From Gelidibacter salicanalis (GTDB lineage Bacteria; Bacteroidota; Bacteroidia; Flavobacteriales; Flavobacteriaceae), in NCBI RefSeq assembly GCF_016469035.1, contig NZ_JAEHJZ010000052.1, forward strand, positions 62,906-97,204: a stretch of DNA of 34,299 nucleotides, in the 5' to 3' direction. The notes under the pieces are model-generated. The model did not search any database. It was not told where the DNA came from and saw only the letters and a list, made by a program, of their open reading frames with translations. Positions 1 to 8,371 of the stretch are shown here, piece by piece. The position numbers and the translations under genes were made by a program. Position 1 is the stretch's first letter; each line of letters starts with the position of its first letter.

Positions 1-7
1 CCCAAGG

Positions 8-77
8 ATCCCGCTAAAAAGCGGGATTAGTTCAACTAACAATTTTTAATTCATTGCTTCGCAACTTTTAAAAATTG
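8..77. repeat. Two adjacent hairpins at the left edge
   Basis: The first hairpin pairs ATCCCGC (8-14) with GCGGGAT (21-27) around a TAAAAA loop. It resembles an intrinsic terminator stem but has no T tract on the plus strand, so it may serve a gene lying off the left edge. The second pairs CAATTTTTAA (40-49) with TTAAAAATTG (68-77) and has a nested TTGC/GCAA stem (54-57 with 61-64) at its tip. No coding sequence is visible in 1-193. Confidence 0.5.
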
Positions 78-193
78 AGTTTCACTAATTTAATCAATGC
101 TTAAAACTTAAACGCCATAGTTAATAAATGCTATTAACTTATATTTTATTTTACTAAACTTATGCGTTTTTTTGTGAATTATATTATAAAATT

Positions 194-2599
194 ATGATTG
201 TAAATACCGAATTAGAAAGCAAAGGGAATTTATTCCCCTCAAAAATAGTATCTTATAAGAAAGACGTTGATACCTTTTATTTTACCACTGATAATGATGT
301 TGTGCTTGCCATGACCATTTTAAGGGATAGTGTGATTCGTTTCAGGTACACCACAACGGGCACTTTTGAAAAGGATTTTTCTTATGCCATTACAAAGCAT
401 GCCAGTAAGGGGTACAATCTTCTAGAAATTGAAGAAGAAGCAGAATCCTATAAAATAACGACCAAAAAACTCATTTGCCATATCAAAAAGGACAATCTCA
501 AAGTCTATATTTTTGATGCAAAGGATCATAAACTTATTAATGAAGATGAGTTGGGTTTCCATTGGGAAGAAAGTTATGAATACGGCGGGAATATTGTTAA
601 AATGAGCAAAACCTCGCACGATGGGGAGTGCTTTTTCGGGCTTGGAGACAAGCCTGTAGAACTCAATTTAAAGGGCAAGCGTTTTGAAAATTGGGTCACG
701 GATAGTTATGCGTATGGCAAAGGCTCTGATCCTATATATAAGGCGATCCCATTTTATACGGGATTGCACAATAAAAAAGCTTACGGAATTTTCTTTGACA
801 ACAGTTTTAGATCTTATTTCGATTTTTGTCAAGAAAGACGCAACGTTACAAGTTTTTGGGCGCAAGGTGGTGAAATGAATTACTATTTTATCTACGGACC
901 TAAAATGGAAGATGTGGTTGCCAATTATACTGATTTGACGGGGAAACCGCAGCAGTTGCCACCCTTATGGGCATTGGGCTTTCACCAGTGTAAATGGAGT
1001 TACTATCCAGAATCGAAGGTAAAAGAAATCACTTCTAAATTCAGGGAACTTAAAATCCCTTGTGATGCCATTTATCTCGATATTGATTATATGGATGGCT
1101 TCAGATGTTTTACGTGGGATAAAACCCATTTTCCCGATCCAAAACGAATGGTCAAGGAATTGTTAGATGACGGTTTTAAGACCGTGGTGATTATTGATCC
1201 GGGTATCAAAATTGATAAAGACTATTCTGTATTTACCGAAGCGTTAGAAAATGATTATTTCTGTAAACGTGCTGATGGCCCTTATATGAAAGGAAAGGTG
1301 TGGCCAGGAGAATGTTATTTCCCAGATTTCACTAATAGAAAGGTACGTGATTGGTGGTCAGATTTATATAGAGAATTGATTGAAGATATTGGTGTGAAAG
1401 GCGTGTGGAATGATATGAACGAACCTGCAGTGATGGAGGTTCCCAATAAAACCTTCCCTGATGATGTGCGCCATGAGTATGATGGCAACCGCTGTAGCCA
1501 TAGAAAAGCCCATAATGTCTATGGGATGCAAATGGCCCGTGCAACCTATCAAGGGGTCAAGAAATTCGCTTATCCAAAGCGTCCGTTCGTCATTACTCGT
1601 GCAGCCTACTCTGGAACACAACGCTATACATCAACTTGGACGGGCGATAATGTGGCCACTTGGGAGCATCTTTGGATTGCCAATATTCAAGCCCAACGTT
1701 TAGCCATGTCTGGATTTTCATTTGCTGGAAGTGATATTGGTGGGTTTGCAGAGCAACCGCAAGGTGAATTATTTACGCGATGGATTCAACTCGGAATTTT
1801 TCATCCATTTTTCAGGGTGCATTCTTCGGGAGATCATGGTAATCAAGAACCCTGGGCCTTTGATGAAGACGTGACCAACATTGTACGGAAATTCATTGAA
1901 TTGCGTTATAAGCTACTTCCTTATTTATACACGACGTTTTGGAAATATGTAGAAGAAGGTATCCCGATGTTAAAATCATTGGTCATATTTGACCAGGAGG
2001 ATGTCCATACACATTACAGATCTGATGAGTTTATTTTTGGTGATCATATCTTAGTATGTCCAATTTTAGAACCTAATGCTCGTGGTAGACGTATGTTTAT
2101 CCCGCGTGGCGATTGGTTTAATATGTGGACGGACCAACTGGTTTCAGGTGGTAAGGAAATGTGGGTTGATGCGGATATTGAAACGATTCCTGTTTTTGTA
2201 AAAGCTGGCGCTATTATTCCCACCTATCCAGTGCAACAGTATGTGGGAGAATTGGACATTGAAGAAGTGATGCTTGATGTTTATTTTAAAAACGGAAAGG
2301 AATCTTCAACTTTATTTGATGACGCCCATGATGGTTATGATTACACGAAAGGACGCTATAGTCTAAGAACATTTAAATTAACGGGAAAGACTGATGAACT
2401 GATTATCCAACAGCATAAAGAAGGTAAATTTGATGCAGACTACCAACGATTTAAAGTCAAATTTCATGGACTTCCGTTTGCAGTGGTAAGAATTCAAGTA
2501 GATAACGAAGAAATCTCTTTGAGTGATGTTCAATTAAATGGAGACAACACTATGATTATTGATAAAGGATTCTCACAGATACATATTTTAGGACAATAA
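194..2599 (+). CDS. GH31 family alpha-glucosidase (cytoplasmic)
   Basis: The 801-residue protein is a glycoside hydrolase of family 31, which cleaves alpha-linked glucosides, or alpha-xylosides in some members, with retention. An N-terminal beta-sandwich (about 1-240) precedes the catalytic barrel (about 255-590). The barrel carries WNDMNEP with nucleophile Asp407 and TWTGDN with acid/base Asp485, followed by the family's SGFSFAGSDIGGF segment. The C-terminal beta domains include a DUF5110-like end with the FDDAHDGYDYTKG segment near 770. There is no signal peptide, so it probably acts in the cytoplasm on imported oligosaccharides. Length is normal for the family. It starts at an ATG in an AT-rich context and no SusC/SusD pair or other saccharolytic gene is nearby. 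Family is certain; the exact substrate is not. Confidence 0.93.
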   Translation: MIVNTELESKGNLFPSKIVSYKKDVDTFYFTTDNDVVLAMTILRDSVIRFRYTTTGTFEKDFSYAITKHASKGYNLLEIEEEAESYKITTKKLICHIKKDNLKVYIFDAKDHKLINEDELGFHWEESYEYGGNIVKMSKTSHDGECFFGLGDKPVELNLKGKRFENWVTDSYAYGKGSDPIYKAIPFYTGLHNKKAYGIFFDNSFRSYFDFCQERRNVTSFWAQGGEMNYYFIYGPKMEDVVANYTDLTGKPQQLPPLWALGFHQCKWSYYPESKVKEITSKFRELKIPCDAIYLDIDYMDGFRCFTWDKTHFPDPKRMVKELLDDGFKTVVIIDPGIKIDKDYSVFTEALENDYFCKRADGPYMKGKVWPGECYFPDFTNRKVRDWWSDLYRELIEDIGVKGVWNDMNEPAVMEVPNKTFPDDVRHEYDGNRCSHRKAHNVYGMQMARATYQGVKKFAYPKRPFVITRAAYSGTQRYTSTWTGDNVATWEHLWIANIQAQRLAMSGFSFAGSDIGGFAEQPQGELFTRWIQLGIFHPFFRVHSSGDHGNQEPWAFDEDVTNIVRKFIELRYKLLPYLYTTFWKYVEEGIPMLKSLVIFDQEDVHTHYRSDEFIFGDHILVCPILEPNARGRRMFIPRGDWFNMWTDQLVSGGKEMWVDADIETIPVFVKAGAIIPTYPVQQYVGELDIEEVMLDVYFKNGKESSTLFDDAHDGYDYTKGRYSLRTFKLTGKTDELIIQQHKEGKFDADYQRFKVKFHGLPFAVVRIQVDNEEISLSDVQLNGDNTMIIDKGFSQIHILGQ

Positions 2600-2701
2600 A
2601 AAGATTCAACTTTTAAGTATAAGCAAAAACTATTTCTAAATGAGTTCATCATTTAAGGAACGGTTTTTGTAATTTAGAGACCATAACCAAAGACAATAAA
2701 A

Positions 2702-3520
2702 ATGAAGTATAAAAATTCAATCATCGCATTAGGCTCGCTAACGCTTTTTTTATCATGTGCTACAAATCCTTTTACAGGTAATAAGACCTTAGCATTGATG
2801 CCCAATTCTCAAATTTTTCCTACTGCTTTTGCGCAGTATGATCAATTTTTGACTGAAAATAAGGTCATAACAGGTACAAAAGAGTCTGAGATGGTCAAGC
2901 GTATTGGTCAGAAAATAGCTGTCGCTGCCGAACGTTGGCTAGATGCCAATGGCTACCAAGGGTATTTAAAGGATTACAAATGGGAATATAATTTAATTGA
3001 TGACAAAACAGTAAACGCTTGGGCTATGCCAGGAGGGAAAATTGTAGTGTACACAGGTATTTTACCAATTGCCGATGGTGAAGCTGGTTTAGCTGCAATT
3101 ATGGGACATGAGGTGGCTCACGCCCTTGCAAATCATGGTCAACAACGCATGAGTGCGGGTATGTTACAACAATTAGGTGCCGTTGCAGGAAATGTAGCCA
3201 TTAAAGACCCACAAACTTTAAATTTGTTTAACCAAGCGTATGGTGTTGGGACACAAGTTGGGGTCATGTTACCTTTTAGCCGCAGTCATGAAACTCAAGC
3301 AGACGAAATTGGACTTTATTTAATGGCTATTGCTGGTTACGAGCCTTTAGAAGCTGCTAATTTATGGAGACGTATGAATGCTCAAAGCGGCGGACAAGCG
3401 CCACCTGAATTTTTAAGCACTCACCCTGCTAATGAAACACGTATTAGAAACATAGAGTCACTTGCCGCCAAAGCAAAATTGGAGGCTAATAAATTTGGGA
3501 CGACCACATTTAAAAAATAA
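2702..3520 (+). CDS. M48 family metalloprotease, lipoprotein
   Basis: This is a zinc metalloprotease of the M48 (Ste24/BepA/LoiP-like) type, 272 residues. A lipoprotein signal peptide ends in LFLSC with lipidated Cys19. The zinc site is HEVAH at 136-140, with the third ligand Glu197 in HETQAD. The segment HPANETRIRNIE near the C-terminus is typical of the BepA/YggG group. It lacks TPR repeats and membrane segments, so it is the short lipoprotein form expected to act in periplasmic quality control of outer-membrane proteins. It follows the GH31 gene by 102 bases with no clear terminator between, and is followed by a strong one. Confidence 0.92.
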   Translation: MKYKNSIIALGSLTLFLSCATNPFTGNKTLALMPNSQIFPTAFAQYDQFLTENKVITGTKESEMVKRIGQKIAVAAERWLDANGYQGYLKDYKWEYNLIDDKTVNAWAMPGGKIVVYTGILPIADGEAGLAAIMGHEVAHALANHGQQRMSAGMLQQLGAVAGNVAIKDPQTLNLFNQAYGVGTQVGVMLPFSRSHETQADEIGLYLMAIAGYEPLEAANLWRRMNAQSGGQAPPEFLSTHPANETRIRNIESLAAKAKLEANKFGTTTFKK

Positions 3521-3554
3521 GTTACCCTTGTTTTAAATTAAATATCTATTTTTA

Positions 3555-3594
3555 AAAGCTGTTTGCCCTAAATTTGGCAGACAGCTTTTTTTTT
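3555..3594 (+). terminator. Intrinsic terminator after the M48 protease gene
   Basis: Stem 3555-3567 pairs with 3576-3588 (13 positions, one G-T wobble) around an 8-base loop, followed by nine T (3586-3594). It lies 34 bases past the stop codon. Confidence 0.85.
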
Positions 3595-3675
3595 GGTCTA
3601 GGTAGTTTATGGAACTCTTTAATCGTTTCAAAATTTGCCTTAATGACGTAATATCAAAACAACGAACCTACAGGA

Positions 3676-5052
3676 ATGACACAACTTCAAAAAGGAAGTA
3701 AGAAACTGCTCAACGCTTGGGCTTTTTATGATTGGGCAAATTCAGTTTATACACTAACCATTGCGTCTTCTATTTTTCCAATTTTTTATTCTGCATTATT
3801 TATGTCAGAAGTTAAAAAAGTCACTGCATTCGGCTTCGAGTTCAAAAGTACAGCACTCATCACCTTTGTTACCGCATTCACGTTTTTAGTGGTCGCTCTT
3901 ACTTCTCCAATATTATCAGGAATAGCAGATTATGTGGGCAACAAGAAAAACTTTATGAAGTTTTTCTGTTATGTGGGAGGGATAGGCTGTATCGGATTGT
4001 ATTGGTTCAGTCTAGAACATATCCATATCAGTTTATTGTTTTATTTTATGGGATTGATAGGGTATTGGGGCAGCTTGGTATTCTATAATTCTTATCTGCC
4101 TGATATTGCATTTCCAGAACAACAGGACAAGGTTAGTGCTAAAGGTTTTTCAATGGGGTATATTGGAAGTGTTCTATTATTGATCTTTAATTTAGCGATG
4201 GTTATGAAGCCGGAATTTTTCGGTTTTAATACTTCCATTGCTCCAGACATTTTGGCGAATGGTACAGCAAGTGAGATCACCATAGCCACAGTTGCCGCCA
4301 AAGATGCCGCATCCATAAACGCCATGAGAGTCGCTTTTATAACAGTTGGCGTGTGGTGGATTGTGTTTAGTCAATATACTTTTTACATCCTTCCAAAAGG
4401 AGTGTCTTCAGGACATAAAGTGACCAAGGCTGTCGTATTCAATGGTTTTGGAGAGTTAAAACTGGTTTGGAAAGATTTGACTAAAAATTTAAGATTGAAA
4501 CGCTATTTACTAGCCTTTTTTGTGTTTAGTATGGCCGTTCAAACTATTATGTTGGTGGCGGTTTATTTTGGGGAAGAAGAAATAGCTTGGGCTGATAGTG
4601 ATGAAAAAACCATGGGATTGATTATCAGCATCCTTATCATTCAACTGGTGGCTGTGGTCGGTGCGATTCTAACCTCTAAGGCCTCTTCTAAATTTGGCAA
4701 TATTCAAACCCTTATAGTGGTCAATTTTATTTGGATGGCACTCTGTTTTTATGCCTATTTTATGATTACTCCAAAAGACTTTTACATAGCAGCAGCTTCT
4801 GTTGGGTTCGTGATGGGAGGCATTCAGTCTTTAGCACGTTCCACATACTCCAAGTTTCTGCCTGAAACCAAAGACACCACGTCTTATTTTAGCTTTTTTG
4901 ATGTGGCAGAAAAAATAGGGATCGTTATAGGAATGGTCATTTTTGCGACCATTGATCAAATAACAGGAAGTATGCGGAATGCCATTTTATTTTTGTTCGT
5001 GTTCTTTTTAATCGGGATTGTACTGCTTTTTAGAGTTCCCAGAACCAAATAA
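3676..5052 (+). CDS. MFS transporter, UMF1 family
   Basis: This 458-residue integral membrane protein has about 12 hydrophobic segments. It opens with the WAFYDWANSVYT signature of the UMF1 group (bacterial relatives of the Atg22 vacuolar effluxer, often listed as MFS_1/MFS_2). A GIADYVGNKK loop after the second segment matches the MFS loop 2-3 signature. The substrate is unknown for most members, and the neighbours (a protease upstream and a convergent sigma operon downstream) do not reveal it. The start ATG is preceded by AGGA. No convincing terminator separates its end from the convergent gene 76 bases away. Confidence 0.88.
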   Translation: MTQLQKGSKKLLNAWAFYDWANSVYTLTIASSIFPIFYSALFMSEVKKVTAFGFEFKSTALITFVTAFTFLVVALTSPILSGIADYVGNKKNFMKFFCYVGGIGCIGLYWFSLEHIHISLLFYFMGLIGYWGSLVFYNSYLPDIAFPEQQDKVSAKGFSMGYIGSVLLLIFNLAMVMKPEFFGFNTSIAPDILANGTASEITIATVAAKDAASINAMRVAFITVGVWWIVFSQYTFYILPKGVSSGHKVTKAVVFNGFGELKLVWKDLTKNLRLKRYLLAFFVFSMAVQTIMLVAVYFGEEEIAWADSDEKTMGLIISILIIQLVAVVGAILTSKASSKFGNIQTLIVVNFIWMALCFYAYFMITPKDFYIAAASVGFVMGGIQSLARSTYSKFLPETKDTTSYFSFFDVAEKIGIVIGMVIFATIDQITGSMRNAILFLFVFFLIGIVLLFRVPRTK

Positions 5053-5128
5053 ATTTTAATAAAGCTCTTCTTATAAGTTTTGTTTCTCAGTTGATGTAAG
5101 ATATAAGGTAAGTTTTTTCCTTAATAGA

Positions 5129-5842
5129 TTAGTTGCTGATGGTTCCTGAGCCTGTAACTTTAGAGTCTGCTGTCTTTGGGCTGCCTTTGTATCTCACATC
5201 TCCAGACCCAGTTACCCGTGCTTTTAAATGTCCGTTACAAACCAACTCAATTTTTCCTGATCCTGCAATTGAAACATCGGCATCATGGGCATCAAGGTTG
5301 AAACCTCTAAATTCCCCTGAACCTGCTAAGTCCACGTCTAACGAATTTGTTTTTCCTGTTAATACGAGTTCACCTGATCCCGCTACACTTACTTTAATTG
5401 AAGTGGCGGATACCTTAAGTTTTGCATCTCCTGATCCCGCCAAAGAAATTTTTAAACGCTCTTCAGAAATCGTGTTTTCAGTCCACAGGTTTCCTGATCC
5501 AGCCAATGCCACTGCATTAATGGCTTTAAATGGAACCGTAATTTTTATAGATCTGTTTTTAGTGGACTGTAAATTGACCCTGTCTTCGGTTTTTACCACT
5601 AAAGTGCCATTTTTGACTTTTGTACTAATATACTGTAAGAGATTTTCTTCGCCTTCCAATACGATTTTACCTTCAGTTCCGGCAACTAAAACATAGTCAA
5701 AGGCGCCTGCAAAGCTTACAGCATCATAATCAGATGTGGTTCTGGTAACAGACGTTACATTGCCATTACCTTTGATTTTCTTTTGTGCCTGAATTGTGCT
5801 TACCATTACTAAAGCCACAATTAATAGGATTGATTTTTTCAT
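5129..5842 (-). CDS. Exported GIN-domain (DUF2807) repeat protein
   Basis: The 237-residue protein has a cleavable signal peptide (about 1-19, ending TIQAQ). The rest is a beta-rich domain of the putative auto-transporter adhesin, head GIN (DUF2807), type. Seven GSG turns occur at residues 115, 136, 155, 174, 194, 212 and 231, spaced 18-21 residues, as expected for successive coils of a right-handed beta-helix. It is the last gene of the four-gene operon led by a sigma factor, 15 bases after its neighbour. The family's molecular role is not established. The context suggests an envelope protein controlled by that sigma factor. Confidence 0.88.
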   Translation of the reverse strand: MKKSILLIVALVMVSTIQAQKKIKGNGNVTSVTRTTSDYDAVSFAGAFDYVLVAGTEGKIVLEGEENLLQYISTKVKNGTLVVKTEDRVNLQSTKNRSIKITVPFKAINAVALAGSGNLWTENTISEERLKISLAGSGDAKLKVSATSIKVSVAGSGELVLTGKTNSLDVDLAGSGEFRGFNLDAHDADVSIAGSGKIELVCNGHLKARVTGSGDVRYKGSPKTADSKVTGSGTISN

Positions 5843-5857
5843 AATTTTAGATTTAAG

Positions 5858-6940
5858 TTAATTTCTTTTAAAAGTGACACTTCCGTAGTCGGAGATTATT
5901 TTTATCAGATTATTGCTGGTGGAAGTCCCGTAATAGCCTCGATAATATTTATCTGTAGAGTCTTCTTTTTTACTGGTGAACTGAAAGTTGTCAGCACCTC
6001 GTAACGACGCATATTCAAGGTTGATATCAAATTTAAATTGGTAGCCAGCATCGTAGCCAATGGTGATACCTGTATAATCTGAATCAATGGAGACATTACC
6101 TGCATTTGCGGTCATTCTGTCAATTTTGATTGACCCATAATCTGAGGTGATTTGGATGTTTTTATAAATTTCACCAAATCGAGCCGTTAGATAATCGCCA
6201 TCGCCTTTAATATGATTTGCTTTCTCAATGGTTATCGATCCGTAATCACAGGAATAGTTGATATTTTCAGCAATTTCAACTACAGATTTTGTGTAATCCG
6301 CTTCGATTTCCAAGTCCTTAGTTTTGGCTACGGTAAATCCACTATAATCTGCACTAATCCGTCCACTTTTGATGTACTCAAAAAAGCTGTTGTTGGTGTA
6401 ATCAAAAGTTATGGAATTATTATCTGCCATAAGTTCTTTAGTGGTGATTTTGCCATAATCGCAATTGATCTTTGCATGCCCTTCCAATCGGTCCAAGTTG
6501 ATGCTGCCATAATCATTGTTCAAATCGACACTATTGGTAATGGGTAATTTTATAATGTAATTGATTTCCATATTGACATTAGAGCTTCGACCCCAATTCC
6601 ACCAACTGTTTGATTTGTTTTTATGAAAAATGGTTTTCGCTGAAACCCTATTGGAAGAGGCTTGAAAATCGACGTTAATATCATTCAGTTTTTCTTCTAC
6701 TTTTTCTAGACTGTTGCCATTTGTTTTGATTTTAACTTCTATGCTTACGGTAGTTCCTGAATAGGTAATGATATTGATGTTTCCATAACTGTTGTCTATT
6801 TTCAGGAGTGCATCCCTAGTCACAGTATATTCCTTTTTTATGGTTTTTTCTTTGGTGTGTTTGCCGTTCCATTCTGTTACCGCAAATGATCCTTGGAAAA
6901 AGAGTAAGGTTAAAGCGAGAAAAAAGTATTTAGTTTCCAT
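5858..6940 (-). CDS. Exported DUF4097-like repeat protein (DYG/DYT repeats)
   Basis: This 360-residue exported protein has a signal peptide of about 20 residues (LFFQGSFA). The mature part carries Asp-Tyr-(Gly/Thr/Ser) turns at residues 143, 161, 180, 198, 215, 232, 249, 267, 288 and 351, mostly 17-21 apart, so it probably folds as a parallel beta-helix like DUF4097/DUF4098 proteins. An Asn/Trp-rich patch (NSWWNWG, 111-117) precedes the repeats. It starts 10 bases after the membrane-protein gene and ends 15 bases before the GIN gene, so it belongs to the same transcript. No enzymatic motif is seen. Function is unknown; structural or sensing roles in the envelope are guesses. Confidence 0.8.
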   Translation of the reverse strand: METKYFFLALTLLFFQGSFAVTEWNGKHTKEKTIKKEYTVTRDALLKIDNSYGNINIITYSGTTVSIEVKIKTNGNSLEKVEEKLNDINVDFQASSNRVSAKTIFHKNKSNSWWNWGRSSNVNMEINYIIKLPITNSVDLNNDYGSINLDRLEGHAKINCDYGKITTKELMADNNSITFDYTNNSFFEYIKSGRISADYSGFTVAKTKDLEIEADYTKSVVEIAENINYSCDYGSITIEKANHIKGDGDYLTARFGEIYKNIQITSDYGSIKIDRMTANAGNVSIDSDYTGITIGYDAGYQFKFDINLEYASLRGADNFQFTSKKEDSTDKYYRGYYGTSTSNNLIKIISDYGSVTFKRN

Positions 6941-6950
6941 AGGGATATTA

Positions 6951-7505
6951 TTAGAGGGTTATTTGTGTTCTTTCTGATGTTAATTGATTCAAATTTTCGA
7001 TGGTATTTAAGACGTCTTGCAACAGGTCAATCCGACTTTGTAAATTGGTGATCATAGCGTACACCACCCGTTTGTCATTACCACTTTTCTTAAGGTCAAC
7101 TTTAAGTCGCTCATAATTTTTCTCCAAGAGTTCCATTTGTTTTAATGCGTCAGAAACGAGTGCTTCATTTTCTGGAGTTCTTTGATTCTGTATTTTATTT
7201 AATTCAGAAGTGATAGCTGCCGTAAAAAAATCTTGGGTTTGTGATAATTGTGGAGACACACTGGCCAAATCATTAGTTTGGGATGAGTGTTGCAAAAAAG
7301 TAAAGAAACCGATACAGATTACTAGTACAGCCGCCACAGCCCATAAAATTTGGTGAAATCTGAGCTTGGTCTTTGTGGTTGCCTCAGGCGTCTCCTGCAA
7401 TTTTAATTTGTTTAAAAATCGCAGGTCATGACCTTGTTCTGGGGTTTCAAAATCAAAATCGTCTTGCAAGTTTTTAAAGAGTTGGTCTATATTATCTGTT
7501 TTCAT
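6951..7505 (-). CDS. One-pass membrane protein, probable anti-sigma factor
   Basis: The 184-residue protein has an N-terminal cytoplasmic part (1-48), one transmembrane helix (about 51-70) and a helical, probably coiled-coil, periplasmic part (about 90-180). This is the topology of an anti-sigma factor. The N-terminal PEQGHDLRFLNKL motif resembles a P-x-G-H-x-x-R-F pattern I associate with small membrane proteins beside ECF sigma genes in Bacteroidota. There is no canonical zinc anti-sigma HxxxCxxC motif. It begins 11 bases after the sigma gene and is followed by two exported repeat proteins, which may be its ligands or its regulated outputs. The anti-sigma role is inferred from topology and position. 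Confidence 0.65.
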   Translation of the reverse strand: MKTDNIDQLFKNLQDDFDFETPEQGHDLRFLNKLKLQETPEATTKTKLRFHQILWAVAAVLVICIGFFTFLQHSSQTNDLASVSPQLSQTQDFFTAAITSELNKIQNQRTPENEALVSDALKQMELLEKNYERLKVDLKKSGNDKRVVYAMITNLQSRIDLLQDVLNTIENLNQLTSERTQITL

Positions 7506-7516
7506 AATGCGTTGTG

Positions 7517-8077
7517 TTAATTGTCCATTACAGGCTTTAACTTTTGTCTTAAGCTGTCTTTGGCTCTAGAAATCATCGTTCTGCAATTGCCGTAACTTAT
7601 GTTCATGATCTCACAAATTTCTTCATAATCATAACCTTCAATTAATAGCAAGGTTAGACCTATTTGATACGAATCTTTTAAACTTTTCATGCACTCCATT
7701 ATTTGGGCTGCTTTGGTATTGGTCCATTGGTAATCTTCGTCAATACCCTGATGGTCTTCAGTTTTGTAGAGTACACTTTCTAATGGCACAGTGTTGTTAT
7801 TTACATTTTTATGATACTCACTTATGCTGTTATTGATCACAATCCGCTTTAACCAAGGACCAAACATTGCCACGTCTTTCAACGTATCCAATTTTGTAAA
7901 AGCGGTCAAAAAGGAGTCTTGCATAATGTCTTCAGCCATGAATCTGTCCTTAATAATCCTCAAGCTTGTGTTATACATGGCTTTGTAATACCTGTTGTAA
8001 ACCTCCATCTGGGCATGCTGACTACCAGATTTACACTGCTCTAATAGGTCTTTAATATTTTGATGGTTTGGTCTCAA
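7517..8077 (-). CDS. RNA polymerase sigma-70 factor, ECF-like
   Basis: The 186-residue protein has sigma region 2 (about 28-95, including AEDIMQDSFLTAF and GPWLKRIVINN) and region 4 (about 130-182, GYDYEEICEIMNIS then RTMISRAKDSLRQKL, a helix-turn-helix). No region 1 or 3 is present, as in group 4 (ECF) factors. The start is TTG at 8077, inside a run of seven T. No in-frame ATG or GTG lies upstream, and the next Met (residue 24) would remove the first helix of the protein. It is the first gene of a tight operon with the membrane protein and two exported repeat proteins, and diverges from lon. Confidence 0.9.
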   Translation of the reverse strand: MRPNHQNIKDLLEQCKSGSQHAQMEVYNRYYKAMYNTSLRIIKDRFMAEDIMQDSFLTAFTKLDTLKDVAMFGPWLKRIVINNSISEYHKNVNNNTVPLESVLYKTEDHQGIDEDYQWTNTKAAQIMECMKSLKDSYQIGLTLLLIEGYDYEEICEIMNISYGNCRTMISRAKDSLRQKLKPVMDN

Positions 8078-8274
8078 AAAAACAATTGCTTTGTTATAAT
8101 GATGAAGTTACTTAAACAATGTTACAGTTTTTAGAAAAAATATTATGAAAAACTGATAGGGATAATTTAAGGATGTATGAAACATAGAGAAAATTTTAAA
8201 AAATAACATCCTCACATGACTTCAACTATGGCATAACTATTGGAAACATAGGGTGTCTACATTGGCAATTGAAT

Positions 8275-8290
8275 GATCAATCTATTGATC
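8275..8290. promoter_or_regulatory. Perfect dyad between sigma operon and lon
   Basis: GATCAAT and ATTGATC are exact inverted arms separated by CT (7+2+7). The site lies about 80 bases upstream of lon and 200 bases upstream of the divergent sigma gene. It looks like a homodimer operator; the binding protein is unknown. Confidence 0.4.
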
Positions 8291-8332
8291 TTCAAGGGGT
8301 AATTGGATAAGTTTAATAATCAAAAAAAAAAT

Positions 8333-8356
8333 ATTATGTCGGTTTTATGACATAAT
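8333..8356. promoter_or_regulatory. Dyad just upstream of lon
   Basis: ATTATGTC (8333-8340) and GACATAAT (8349-8356) are exact inverted arms around 8 bases, ending 15 bases before the lon ATG. It could be an operator or a hairpin in the lon leader. It does not match the CIRCE element (TTAGCACTC-N9-GAGTGCTAA). Confidence 0.45.
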
Positions 8357-8371
8357 GACCTTTAAATATTT

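Noticed and set aside
2637-2655. Hairpin TAAATGA/TCATTTA between the GH31 and M48 genes as a terminator
   Set aside because: AT-rich 7-base stem with no T tract; such dyads are common by chance at this base composition.
5133-5696. Long plus-strand open frame opposite the GIN-domain gene
   Set aside because: It is the antisense of a repeat-coding gene with a clear signal peptide and family match; the antisense product is Pro/Ser-rich with no domain.
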